A stretch of 64,000 nucleotides of DNA from Psococerastis gibbosa (taxonomy: Eukaryota; Arthropoda; Insecta; Psocodea; Psocidae): assembly GCA_963971405.1 (NCBI GenBank), contig OZ020489.1, positions 19,060,290-19,124,289 of the forward strand, read 5' to 3'. Positions 35,243 to 45,656 of the stretch are shown piece by piece (position 1 is the first letter of the stretch; every line of letters starts with the position of its first letter). A model generated the notes under the pieces. It saw only the letters and a program-made list of their open reading frames with translations, was not told the origin of the DNA and did no database searches. A program made the translations under genes and the position numbers.

Positions 35243-37582
35243 CTAGATTCCTTCGTAACCTGGAACCCCGTCAGGATCTTCATCTACGCCGCGTTTAAGA
35301 GTTTGGAAAATACCATAGCAGCTGATTGGACGAATCAACAGGTTTATAATGGCCATTCCGGCACTGAATCTATCCGCAGAACCTGCAAACAAAGTAGCAT
35401 AAACTTGGAGTACTATTAGCATAAAACTGTTTTGAATGTTGCCAAAAATACATCTAATTTACAAGTATGAACCACAACATTCAATTTAAAAAGTTGAAAC
35501 CTGCGACAAAATTGATCCCAAGCTTCAAAAACTTTCTTTGGCTAGTTTGGCTTTGGCTGAAATCTTAAAACCCCAATTTCAATAGTTGACTTTATAAATA
35601 TGCATGTAGGCTAGGACAGGCATGAAAAAAAAAATATAATAATACGCATCCGGAAAAACGAGGATCAGCACATATCTCCGTGAGAAGTTGCGATGTCGTC
35701 AAGGCCCCAAAGGACTATCACGTGACATGCTTCATATCACAAAAACATTAATCATAGAGCTATTTTATTTTAAAATACGAATGTAAACACATCGTAGACA
35801 GATTAAGATGCCTATTGGTGCAACAGGCGAGGACCTGGCCAAAGTGAACAAATTGAAGTACCTACAGGCTACATTGGAAGCATGGTGATGGAAAGGGACG
35901 GTGGATGCGAAGGCCAGAAGAAAATAAGAAATTTTCTCAATACAGGATGGGCCAAATTCAAAGAAAGGACAGGGGTACTAGTAGATCGGAAGATGCCTCA
36001 GACGCTATGGCGCAGAGTGCCATGGTGTGAGCCGTGAGGCTGGAAATACTGCACCGGGCAGCGCATTAACTCTGGCTGGCAGGCAGAGAAACGAGATGAA
36101 AACAGCTGCCGCTCAGGGGAAAACGACATTCACAGCATGGACATATGCGCCGGGGGAAGGAGACCCACATCAACAAGATTAACAAAAATGCAGCCCTGGG
36201 TGGTCGGAGAAGGGGAATGAAAAGTGCTATTCAAAATTGTTTTGTTTGCATATTTAACCCCAAGAATAAGTTAATACAAGACGGCATAATGGGGCCACAG
36301 GACGTTCTTGACTGAGGTGCGATGCTATACCAGACCTCCCGTCTGAGACAAGCCGAGGAAAAATTAAAAACTTTTGTACATACAGTACCTACATGCACAG
36401 ATATAAAAAAAAGTTCCAAAAAGCTATATAGAGCGCTTACCTGAAACTCCGCTTGGGAAGTAGACTGCTAATGCTATAACGTCGAATACTACTGCAAGAG
36501 CGTTGATTGCCAAGCAAACGCCAACTATAGATTTGTCATTTTTTAAAGTAATTGCTACAATTAACGTTCCTAAGAAGAAAGCATTGTAAAATACGTATGA
36601 ATTTGGGGTCCAATATCCTTGACAACCCCAAGTTGTAAATATGAAATGCGCTATGAATGTGACCTGTAACAAGCAAATTACGCCCATCTATAATTCCATC
36701 AAATGATTGGCGGAGAGTAGCAATTAGGCGGGTAAGGTGGGCATCCACAGCGCTTGCAATGGAACGGCGAAAAAATGCGACTGAGATAAAGCTTGGGTGG
36801 GTCCCGTCATAAGATAATCACAGTCATAATACAGCTATTTGGATTGCAAGTCAATCAACTTACAGTACCGGAATCTGTTGTCAGCCCGGCCTGTCACTTT
36901 GAATCCAATATTACATTTTTTAATTAATGAGGGATTGTTCTGGGAATTTCCGCAAAACAGTTCAAACCTTTTGACCTGAAACACTCTTTTCCCGTGTGTT
37001 TTTTCTTTGTTGTTTATTTTATTTTCTATGCTAGGAGGCTTTTGTTCTTATTGGGTCCATTAGCCGGGGAAAGCAGACAAGCAAGAAACACGTGATGCTC
37101 CTCGCCGTCTTTCATTAAGAAAAAGTTTCCTGCGCAGCACCACCCCCGCCACTAACGTTCCGAGTGATCACCGCATACAGGCATTAAGAAAAACCTCGAT
37201 GAGAAACTGATGGTGGGTTCGGGCCTCCCTTATCCCTCCTGGCGTACATTGAACCGCCTCCGGACTCTCGAAGACCACTGCTGCCAAGTGGGGATTGCGT
37301 GCTGCCGATAATGTCGGTTGTGACTGTGTTCATGATACTGCCCACCTGCTAGTCAGTCCACTACTGTCATCTGGTCCCAGCACGATTGACGACTTCAAGC
37401 AAACGACAAAGCCGTCCAAGCTGCTAAATTTTGCGTGTCTCACTGAACCCGCGATGTAAGTAGTGATAGTGATACTAGTCCCCTCATTATTTCCTAACTC
37501 ATTACAACTAATGTAGTAGGAAGAAGGAGCTTACCATTAAGCTGGAATTTTTATAAATCTGCATAATCCCGTCGGTCTCCAT
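35243..37582 (-). CDS. AGTRAP: Angiotensin II receptor-associated protein family (AGTRAP/ATRAP), three exons
   Basis: Exon 1 (37535-37582, 48 bp) encodes METDGIMQIYKNSSLM and ends at GTAAGC. Exon 2 (36441-36663) follows TTGTTACAG and reads VTFIAHFIFTTWGCQGYWTP, NAFFLGTLIVAITLKN, then AINALAVVFDVIALAVYFPS; human ATRAP has WLLTTWGC in the same place. Exon 3 (35243-35382) follows TTTGCAG: DRFSAGMAIINLLIRPISC, IFQTLKRGVDEDPDGVPGYE. Phases fit (0, 1) and give 136 aa with three or four membrane segments. Human ATRAP modulates AT1 receptor trafficking. An invertebrate member probably has a more general membrane-trafficking role, which is inference. Exon 1 is inferred from splice sites, phase and position. 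Confidence 0.85.
35800..36200 (+). mobile_element. LINE remnant (RTE-like) in AGTRAP intron 2
   Basis: Broken frames read EDLAKVNKLKYLQATLEAW and then the equivalents of GWAKFKE, TGVLVDRKMP, as in the RTE-type RT thumb region. Several frameshifts. The rest of intron 2 is featureless. Confidence 0.5.
37030..37450 (+). mobile_element. LINE ORF2 C-terminal remnant in AGTRAP intron 1
   Basis: A frame reads AAKWGLRAADNVGCDCVHDT then AHLLVS, matching the L-KWGL---CDCG--Q-HLL-CP ending of many LINE ORF2 proteins. Opposite strand to AGTRAP. Confidence 0.55.
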
Positions 37583-38141
37583 TGCAAGTTACGTAATGTT
37601 AATGTTTATAGACTTATTAGTAGCACTCTGTTATAACTAGTCCTTCATCGACTTCAAGCCCTCTCAAATCACAATCCAAAGTATTCCGTTATTGCATAAT
37701 CACAAATTGTTTATCATCATACTGACAAAAATTAACAGGAAAAAATAGTAACGAGATGTCCAAACATTTTGTTTATTTCTTGCTTGACCTTGACAGTTGA
37801 CGCCAAACGGCCAAAGACGCAAGTCGCAACTGCTCAAGGTCAGCTTGCGCCACAGAGCTGTAATCAAAAGCGTTATTTATTTAATTTTTAAATTAAAAAC
37901 TTGATTTCTTATTAAAATATCATTTAATATTTTAAAGATAATAAGCATTTTGTAATATTTTTCTGTGAAAAATGCCTTTCTGTAAATTTTCTTATTTATC
38001 TATCAAAAGTCAGTGTCAGTGACACACTCACATATAAAGTCATTAAAGTCATTCTCTCAATCACTCATTCGTAAACCTAAACCAACAAAAAACACCGGCT
38101 TCAAGTAGAAATTATTCTTTATTTAAATTAAACCTGTCATA
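37583..38141. promoter_or_regulatory. Divergent promoter region of AGTRAP and SAE1
   Basis: The start codons are 559 bp apart on opposite strands, so both promoters lie here. A GC-richer patch sits at about 37795-37860 (GTTGACGCCAAACGGCCAAA). No TATA box is convincing in this AT-rich context. Confidence 0.55.
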
Positions 38142-41100
38142 ATGGTAACCGATACAGCCATGGAATTGACAGAGGATGAAGCGGAACTGTACGACAGGCA
38201 AATACGGTTGTGGGGAATTGATAGTCAGCGAAGGTTAGTCAAATTATATCAAGTACTCCAATGACAAATGCTATCTTTTCCATACTGTATATAAGCATTA
38301 TGTTGTGTGCAGAACCTTGGCAATTCAGCAACTACTTAATTTGAGCTCAACGTTGTAGTGCAATTGTGGCGTCTTTCGCTTCTTGCTTCTTTTCGGGAAA
38401 GATTCACTTTAGCTACCCCGCTGTACACAAAATTGGATGAAAATTCATATAAAGTAGATGGTAAACTTTGCATTTGCAAAACAACCTCCAAAATAGGCGG
38501 TTTTATAATGTTTATGTAATTTAATACTTGTAAAGATTACGATCTACTCAATTTGCAGAACTGACTATTTCAAACATAGTCCTGGTACTACGAGGGATAT
38601 TATAGTTTTGGGTGCAGCGGCTTTTCCGTGAAAATGGTAGGTGACAGAAATTTACAATGAATGAAACATACCTGATTATAGGGTATGAAATGAAATTCGC
38701 ACATAACGTGTACATCCACTGAATAGATTGTCTTCATGTTTAACCTATCACTTAACTATGTGTATTGCATTGCAGACTAAGGAATTCAAAAATTCTGATC
38801 ATAGGATTGCAAGGTTTTGGAGCAGAGGTGGCGAAAAACGTAATTCTCGCGGGAGTCAATCAAATGACTCTTCTGGATTCAGCTAAAGTTACTGAAAATG
38901 AGAGCATGGCTCAATTTTTGGTACCACCCAATTCCGAGGGACAAAATGTAAGTAATGAGTTTTAACTTTATTTTTGCCCTAGCGCTATTTTGCTCTGCTT
39001 ATCTCGTTACCGCTGTTCTGGATTTTGACAGTTGTAATACCCCGAGCACACTACAACAAATACTGCTGACGACGACCTACAAGTTCAAGAGGAGTTCAAG
39101 TCACTCGACGGGGCCTGACAATCAAACACCCAGTTAGTCTGGATTTGTAGTCTGGACCTTTTTCTTTTTTGTTTGCGCGGGGAATGTTAGATGTGTCAAT
39201 ATTATATCGAAACATTGTATTTGAATCTTATGCTCGATAGAGCCGCCATCTATTTATTGTTCAAGAAAAATGAGAAAAAGGTGGGAAACATTAAACCATT
39301 GAAATATAAGCCTTTTTACCACAAAGCTGAAGTTATTAAGATCCTTGACACCCGATTTGGTCAGTTTGTTGACATGCATCTGCTAAAGTTCAAGCTGGCT
39401 TAAAATCTGTAAAATTCTCCTCTCCAACTATTGAATCTACCTTTCTGGACTGGATATGTTCTATCTTATACATCACCGGTGCCACACCGTATGTAATCTG
39501 ATAAAAGTTCTGTCCATGTCTTGAAGTGTTGAGTTACGATCGCATGGTGTGTTGAAACTCGTACGAGCACGCTACCACCTTGCCACCGAAGCCGAAGCTC
39601 CACTGTTTTTCTGCGTCGTGCAAATGAGGTTAAAGGAGAAAACTGTCACACTGCTGGTTCTTTTTTTGCATCATCCTCTAAAACCCAGTTGCCCGGATGT
39701 GATTCGTGAGCCTCCATTCCTTCCGCGTCTTTACTTGTGATCATTCAACACTTTCTTGGGTACTAGTCCCACTCTCCAGATACCATCCTCAATTAGGTTT
39801 CTGTAACTCCTCCTTGGTCTTCCTCTTCTTGGTGTTCCCTCTATGTCTTTCGATTTACGCATCCGAACAATTGCAGTCTCCTCGCTATTTTCCCCACCAA
39901 TGATTCCTAAATGTTTATGTAACTCTTGTAACATGAATGATATTGATTTACTTTCAGCGAGCCGAAGCATCCCTTAAAAGAGCGCAAGCATTAAATCCTA
40001 TGGTTAAAGTTTCTGCGGACTCGAGCAGCGTCGAGAGTAAGCCGGACGAATATTTTGCCGAATACGATGTGGTCATTGCAACTGGTTGCAGCTTAAGTGA
40101 GTTGAAGCGCATCAACACAGCTTGCCGTCTCCGCAACATTAAGTTCTTCTGTGGCGATGTCCTCGGAATGTTTGGATATGCCTTTGCTGATCTTCTCATT
40201 CACGATTACACTGAGTAAGTACAGATTGTTTTAAAACATCTAAGCCCCTTCTTGGTATTTGAAATCAAATTTTAATGTTGAAATTATCGCCTTGTAATGT
40301 TTAAATGGTGAAAAAGAACCTTTAACAGTAAAATAGTAAAAGTAGGGACGAGATTTTATGTTACGATATGAATGAGATTGAACTTATCCATAGTGGTATT
40401 ATGTTTGAGGGCTGTTTTTAAGGCGAAAATTCCACCGACCTCGTTTTGCACCGTGAGCGTGATATTGACGTGGTAGCAGACATTAAAGACAGTCTTTAAT
40501 TAAATTAAAGACAGTCTTTAATGTCTGCTACCACGTCAATATCACGCTCACGGTGCAAAACGAGGTCGGTGGAACTGCCGCCTAACAGATTTTTTACACA
40601 ATATACAAATGCTCATTGACATTTCGGTTAGAAATGCCGATGAAAATTCTCAAGTAGCAACTGAGCTAATTAAGCTTCGAGTTTTTTCCATGGTACGATT
40701 TCACTCAGCACATACTGTATATGCCTATGTACGTACAAATTAAAAAGCTGCACAACATCCGTGTTAATCGCACACTATCCGCTGATTTGTAATGTGCAAT
40801 GCATCAAAATGTAGAGGTTCATTTGCTCTCCTTTATGTCTTTAATAACTCTGCTATCTGTTTCTCCTGTGGAATTTGACTTGGTGTAAAACGGGATATTA
40901 GCGATTAGATTTGCTACTGACATTCACAGCAACTCATTTTTAAAGCATTTAAATGCATTTAACGAGTACCAACACCTAAAACTAAGCCCTTTCGGGATTA
41001 TAATAATATAAATATGGTCAATTTTATTACTGTGAATTTTCTTTAAATATTTTAGGGAAATTGCTGTTTATCAGCAATTAAAAGGCCGGAAAGTGGAGAG

Positions 41101-44100
41101 AAGGACAGTGAAGAGAACCAAAACCTTTGTACCTCTGGTGGATGCTTTAACTGTTGATTTTACGCAGATGAAGCCCAGGCGAATCTCAAGATTAGACTAC
41201 TCATTCTTCCTCATGCTTGGTAAAGATAATTTAATTAACCTTCCACACATATTGAGCACATATTAAAGCCAATTATGCTTGTATGGCGTATTTATAAAAA
41301 TGTAGATAATTATAGGATATGCTGCATACAGGACTACCGTTTGGGACATGTTCATCATTCGGAAAGCTAATTTTCAACTTGTCCCGCTAGACTGTGGATA
41401 GGAGCTCAAGCAACGTCACTTGAAATGTAATATTGGTTTTAAGAGTGACTTCGATCATCCATCTGACAGTGCTAATCATAACGGCCGTTCCCACCAACTT
41501 CCAGAAAACTTTCTGAATACCAACTTTCATAAGGTATACTGAGCATCTGCTATTGGAAGGATTGAAATGAACTCAGCAAAAACTTTCAAGAAGATTGAAT
41601 TGTTTTTACTATCGATATACCAGGACCAGATTGTCTCTGGCGGTCTCATTTGCTCTAAGGAAAGTTTTCTGGAAGTTTGTGGGAATAGCTCTTGGTTTTA
41701 GGATATATAGTGGCACTGGAAAAATCGCCCTATAGACATCAATTGTCGAGACTTAAATAGCTAGAGTGGAAAGGAGTGGAGAGGAATCTGCTTGTAATGG
41801 GTGATCATGGTTCAAGCCATATTCAGAAATAAAACATCCTTTGCTAAACCATTACCCAGATTTCCTGCCGCTATTTTTTCTTTCGCGATGTATTAGGTAA
41901 TCAACAGTCAAATTATTTTCCGGTCGTTAAAAGAAATAGCTTCTTGTAACAAGGTAGAATCTTCATTCTGTCTAACCTAAAAATATGTGATTCATTACCT
42001 TTTAGCCCTCTTCGATTTTCAAAAAATCAATGGTCGCATTCCGGACAGGAAGGATCGTGAAAACGACATAAAGAAGTTGCGTGACATCTCCAACAAAGTT
42101 CTGGAAGACAATGGATTCCCCACTGATAAGATTCCAGACTCTATCCTTGGGTGAGCATTTTTTTAAATTAGTATATCACATCGTAAGGTATTTTTCAATG
42201 GCCGGCTGTATACCAGCTCATATCCTAGTCATACGCGAATTCGTATCCGTAAGGAAATTTGTAAAGCAACATTTCATTTTCAGACGAGTGTCATACTTAA
42301 GCCAGCTACATTTGCAAGTTAAGCTACATGTGTTGTAAGGCATTCCCCAATATTTTAGGGAGATTCATCTACCTATTGAGATGGCGACCAATGTTCGACT
42401 TTCGGAAAATTTCTTCACAACTTTTCATTTCATGACCCCCTGAGCCTAAAACCACCCTCCGTTCAAAATGTTATATATATATATATATCGATTTTAGGAA
42501 ACATTCTAACTTCCGTAAATGGCACAAAAATTGATCATACAAATGCCTTGATCGAGTTCGTTAACCAGCTAGATCCGCTATTTAGTTATAAGATGGCGGC
42601 CGATTGAAAACTTATATATTTCATATCTCAGTCAATATTGGTCGCAGAGGAATGAATTAAAATCTGACTGAAAGATCGTATTATTATCTACGATAATGGT
42701 AATCTACACTTTTTACGACAAATTAACGATTTCAAGATGACGTCCAGTCAAAGTAAAAATAATTTAATAAGTAAAAGTTCATAGTCGTCATAGTTTGGAA
42801 CACAAGAGTGTTTTGTGTGTTGATGTTGCGATCGGGAAAATAATGAAGTTTTTTTATATTTTCTATTACACATAGCGTCAGGGGCGTAAAGTTGGGCGGG
42901 GGGGGGGGGGGCACGGTCCAACTTGCCCCCCCCCCCCCCAGCTTCGAGCATTGTAAGACGTGGTTCTTACTTCATAGTCCCCTTTGCAGCAATATGAATA
43001 TAAGTATTCTTTTTTTAGCTTTGTAAAATCTACAGCTATACTTTACAACTCTTAAAAAATGCGTAAAACTCTACTATTTTTCTATTATATTATCAATTTT
43101 TTCTTCAATCCTGCCTGATGACGTCATAAGGTCTGCTTAGTTTTGCCCCCGCCATCATTCTAAAACTTTACGCCTCTGGGTAGCGTAGAGGAAAAGCAGG
43201 GTCTGCGGAATCTCCCTACACCTGATCGGCCATAGCCGAAAGGGATTTTTTTATCAATCCATCACTTGTTCTTCTTTAAATGCCTCTTCTATCGAAGATT
43301 GTCGATCATCGGCAATTTGTACCTTGGAGACTGCTGCTCGGAAGTCGTGCTCTTGCGAAACCACTGCCTCTGGTTTTTCAACCAGGATATTTTTCTTCGG
43401 CAGAGAGCCCTCTATAACTGAAAAGCTGACAGATGAACTTTTACGATGTGATTGAAATGTTGTGCGTAAAGTAGTTGCCCTCCTTACTGGGGTGAATGGG
43501 CCCTTCCATGCGGAGTGCCGGTTTAGGAAAAGTGAAGGCGAAACGTGTTGGCATATCTTAGCGGAATGCCCGTCAATTTGAAGAAGGAGACTGGAGCATT
43601 TATGTTATGGGCAAACAGACGATGACTGCGGGTTAAATATTGAACCTCCGATGTGGCCGGGTTATGGCGTGCCATTGACATGAAATAGTGACTCAGGGAC
43701 GGACTTATGGGCCCAATTCGCGGCCTGAGTCCCTATTTTCTCAAACTACTACTTATTTTTTAATTTAGATATTAAATTATGACTGTTCTAAGTGTTTTTT
43801 GTTTTTTATTGTGACGTCGACCGCATGTACCTACATCCTGGTTAAGAAATGACTGATCAAAGTAAGTATTGTCTATTGTCCTACTTTATGCGCCCTGTCC
43901 CTCCCGCGGGGTCGGCGGCAGAGATCTTCAATTTCCAGGTGTTACGGTCATGTACAACCTTCAGGCGACAAACCAAGTGTCGTGAGGTCCTCCCTGACTT
44001 ATGTGTTGCTAGGGACATCCTTGGTTATCCTAGTGGTCTGGCGCCCTCCACCGAATGAATAGTCACTCAAACGACACCTCTTCCCCACCATTCCCTGACT

Positions 44101-44580
44101 TTTTCGGTGACAGGGGCTACCTGCAACTCCGCTCGAGTGTCTTCGTTTCTCTTCCTATCCGTTAGCTGAGGGAGTACGCAACATTCGCATCTCCGCCACA
44201 TGCTGCAGTTAGTCTTCGTTCTTCTTCAGTGGCCAGCCTCGTACACCTACCCCTACTTGTTTGACGTACCTGGGAATTACCTGGTTTCAATGTCCAGGCG
44301 TAGTTTATTGTATTTATTCTCCATATTCGCTTTTCAATGCGTTAATAGTAGAATGCTTTAACCCGTATTAGAGTCAAGAACTCTTGTAAGTTGTCTATAT
44401 TTTATTATTTATTTCAGGATGGTTTTTGGTGAAGTAAGTCCCGTATGCGCTATAGTCGGCGGCGTGATTGCTCAAGAAGTTATCAAAGCAGTGTCTCAGA
44501 AAGAACCACCTATCGATGAGTTTTTCTTTTTCAATCCAGAGAGATGCTGCGGGTTTGTTGAAGCTTTCCATAAAGAGTAA
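38142..44580 (+). CDS. SAE1: SUMO-activating enzyme subunit 1 (SAE1/Aos1), six exons
   Basis: Exons: 38142-38233, 38776-38947, 39958-40214, 41056-41219, 42006-42150, 44418-44580, all GT-AG, one frame of 330 aa (human SAE1 is 346). Order of motifs: YDRQIRLWG (the Arg that contacts ATP in the E1 heterodimer), the nucleotide-fold glycine loop ILIIGLQGFGAEVAKN, RAEASLKRAQALNPMV, FFCGDVLGMFGYAFADL, and the C-terminal PVCAIVGGVIAQEVIKAVSQ then FFFFNPERCCG. SAE1 pairs with UBA2 to adenylate SUMO in the nucleus. It lacks the catalytic cysteine domain, as expected for this subunit. Introns carry H3, a B/hAT nest and LINE debris. Confidence 0.95.
39520..39600. repeat. Short repeat shared with 62735-62825
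   Basis: GTTGAGTTACGATCGCATGG, ACTCGTACGAGCACGCTACC and ACC-TTGCCACCGA recur at 62735-62825. On the minus strand the TGGCCAGGTGGTAACGTGCT of the second copy looks like a tRNA 5' half, so this may be a SINE head. The rest of SAE1 intron 2 is unassigned. Confidence 0.4.
39731..39910 (-). mobile_element. Possible LINE C-terminal remnant
   Basis: Minus-strand frame RMRKSKDIEGTPRRGRPRRS then YRNLIEDGIWRVG resembles the GRPR-rich end of LINE ORF2. It abuts the SAE1 exon 3 acceptor region. Confidence 0.35.
40422..40582. mobile_element. Palindromic H element 3
   Basis: TAA at both sides. Tips GGCGAAAATTCCACCGACC and its partner. The stem TCGTTTTGCACCGTGAGCGT GATATT is perfectly mirrored. The core GACGTGGTAGCAGACATT is present in both arms, with a tiny loop (TTTAATTAAATTAAA). 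This 161-bp element is the cleanest uninterrupted hairpin of the family. Confidence 0.88.
42350..43247 (-). mobile_element. Repeat family 'B', copy 2, interrupted by a hAT-like MITE
   Basis: Starts TTTAGGGAGATTCATCTACC and runs in reverse to AATCTCCCTACACCTGATCG. It contains CTTGATCGAGTTCGTTAACC and ACACAAGAGTGTTTTGTGTG, with a TA run at about 42474-42489. The G copy 2 element interrupts it at 42879-43178. Lies in the last SAE1 intron. Bases 43248-43879 show nothing further. Confidence 0.7.
42879..43178. mobile_element. hAT-like MITE 'G', copy 2
   Basis: Tips CAGGGGCGTAAAGTT and AACTTTACGCCTCTG are inverted repeats. Flanks CATAGCGT and GGTAGCGT share TAGCGT (6 of 8), a hAT-length duplication. 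Facing G and C runs of about 15 bases lie at 42897-42940. Reverse-oriented relative of 18548-18833. Confidence 0.78.
43880..44220 (-). mobile_element. LINE (RTE-type) 3' end remnant
   Basis: Nucleotide similarity to the 27498-27790 part of the BAP60 LINE: GCGGGGTCGGCGGCAGAGAT versus ACGGGGTTGGCGGCACGGAT, then TCTTCAATTTCCAGGTGTTA. Heavily diverged and in the same orientation relative to the plus strand. Confidence 0.6.
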
Positions 44581-44799
44581 ATCGTATTGTTCAGTGAAAC
44601 TTAATACGAAAGTTTAATTTAATTTTTTTAATTTAATATAATTGGTAATGTGTTCTTAACGTGACGTGTTCGTAACTGGAAATACCCGCTTAATAACTTT
44701 ATAGCTATGATATTTAGGCTGGATAAGACGATCAAACAACTTCTTCGGCAGTGACATATCATAATTCAAAGTAATACAATTTTATTCAAAACTCCTTCG

Positions 44800-44916
44800 G
44801 TTTTGTTACTTTATTTAACACCTAAAATAAAACATGCCTGAAGTTATAAAGGTTCCACAGAAAATTTATTTTTTAGCGTTTTTGTTAGTTTTTTTTTTCA
44901 CAAGCGGACTTGGGAC
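44800..44916 (-). repeat. Repeat family 'Z' fragment
   Basis: GGTTTTGTTACTTTATTTAA, CACCTAAAATAAAACATGCC, then a TTCCACAGAAAATTTATTTTTTAG block, as in the middle of Z copies C and D. Ends at the hAT-like insertion. The 44581-44799 stretch is SAE1 3' UTR and spacer. Confidence 0.5.
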
Positions 44917-45656
44917 CAGTGGCGTAGCCAGATTTTTTTTAGGGGGTCCAGTTTTCATGCAACATCAATACATAAAGTTGACGAATTACGATAGGTTTTC
45001 GAATAGGGTGGTGTTTTATTTGGCGCTCCCCCCCCCCCTGTATTTTCGTAAAATAGTAGGAAAATAGGAAAGCCGTCCTCATGGATGTACGCATCTTTTA
45101 ATTAGGCGCATGATCTTAACTTCCCCACCCGCACCCGAAGGGTCGTGGGGCTGAAGGAGGGCCCGGAGGTCTCCCCCGGGAAGGTTTTTGAAAAAAAATA
45201 GGCCTGAAATTGTGGAGTTTTACACATTTTGATGTATATACGTCTTGTAACCTATTCTAATAACGTTTAGGTTTTACAGCCGAAGAATAGTAGACCTACT
45301 GCAAGAAAGGGGGGCCCGGGAGTTTACCCCGGGGCAATTATTTTGAAAAAGAATAGGCCCAAAATAGTGGAATTTACGCACTTTGAAGCAGTTATGCTCA
45401 TATTTTACATATGAAGAATATTACAGCTAACAAGGGGCGCCCGGGGATCTCCCCCGGGGGTGGTTTTTTAAAAAAGTAGACCTGAAATAGTTTGTCGGTA
45501 AAAAAATTTTGATTTTGCAGACGATAACATTATTAACAAAACTGGAAACAGGAGGACCGGGGTCTCCCCGGGGAATTTTGTTGAATAAATATCTGAAAAT
45601 TTTTGTTTTGCTAAATTTTTTTTTTGGGGGGGGGTCCGGACCCCGCTACGCCACTG
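44917..45656. mobile_element. hAT-like element with perfect 8-bp target duplication and internal tandem units
   Basis: Tips CAGTGGCGTAGCCAG ... CGCTACGCCACTG. Both flanks read CTTGGGAC (44909-44916, 45657-45664). Inside, four divergent units follow one pattern: GGGCCCGG-GGTCTCCCCCGGG, a T-run with AAAAAA, TAGGCCTGAAAT and GTGGAGTTTTAC, at about 45155, 45308, 45434 and 45552. No transposase. Confidence 0.85.

Noticed and set aside
38955-39403. Small open frames in SAE1 intron 2, one with a signal-like hydrophobic start
   Set aside because: The first is read from intron DNA directly after the exon 2 donor. No splice context or homology supports a separate gene.
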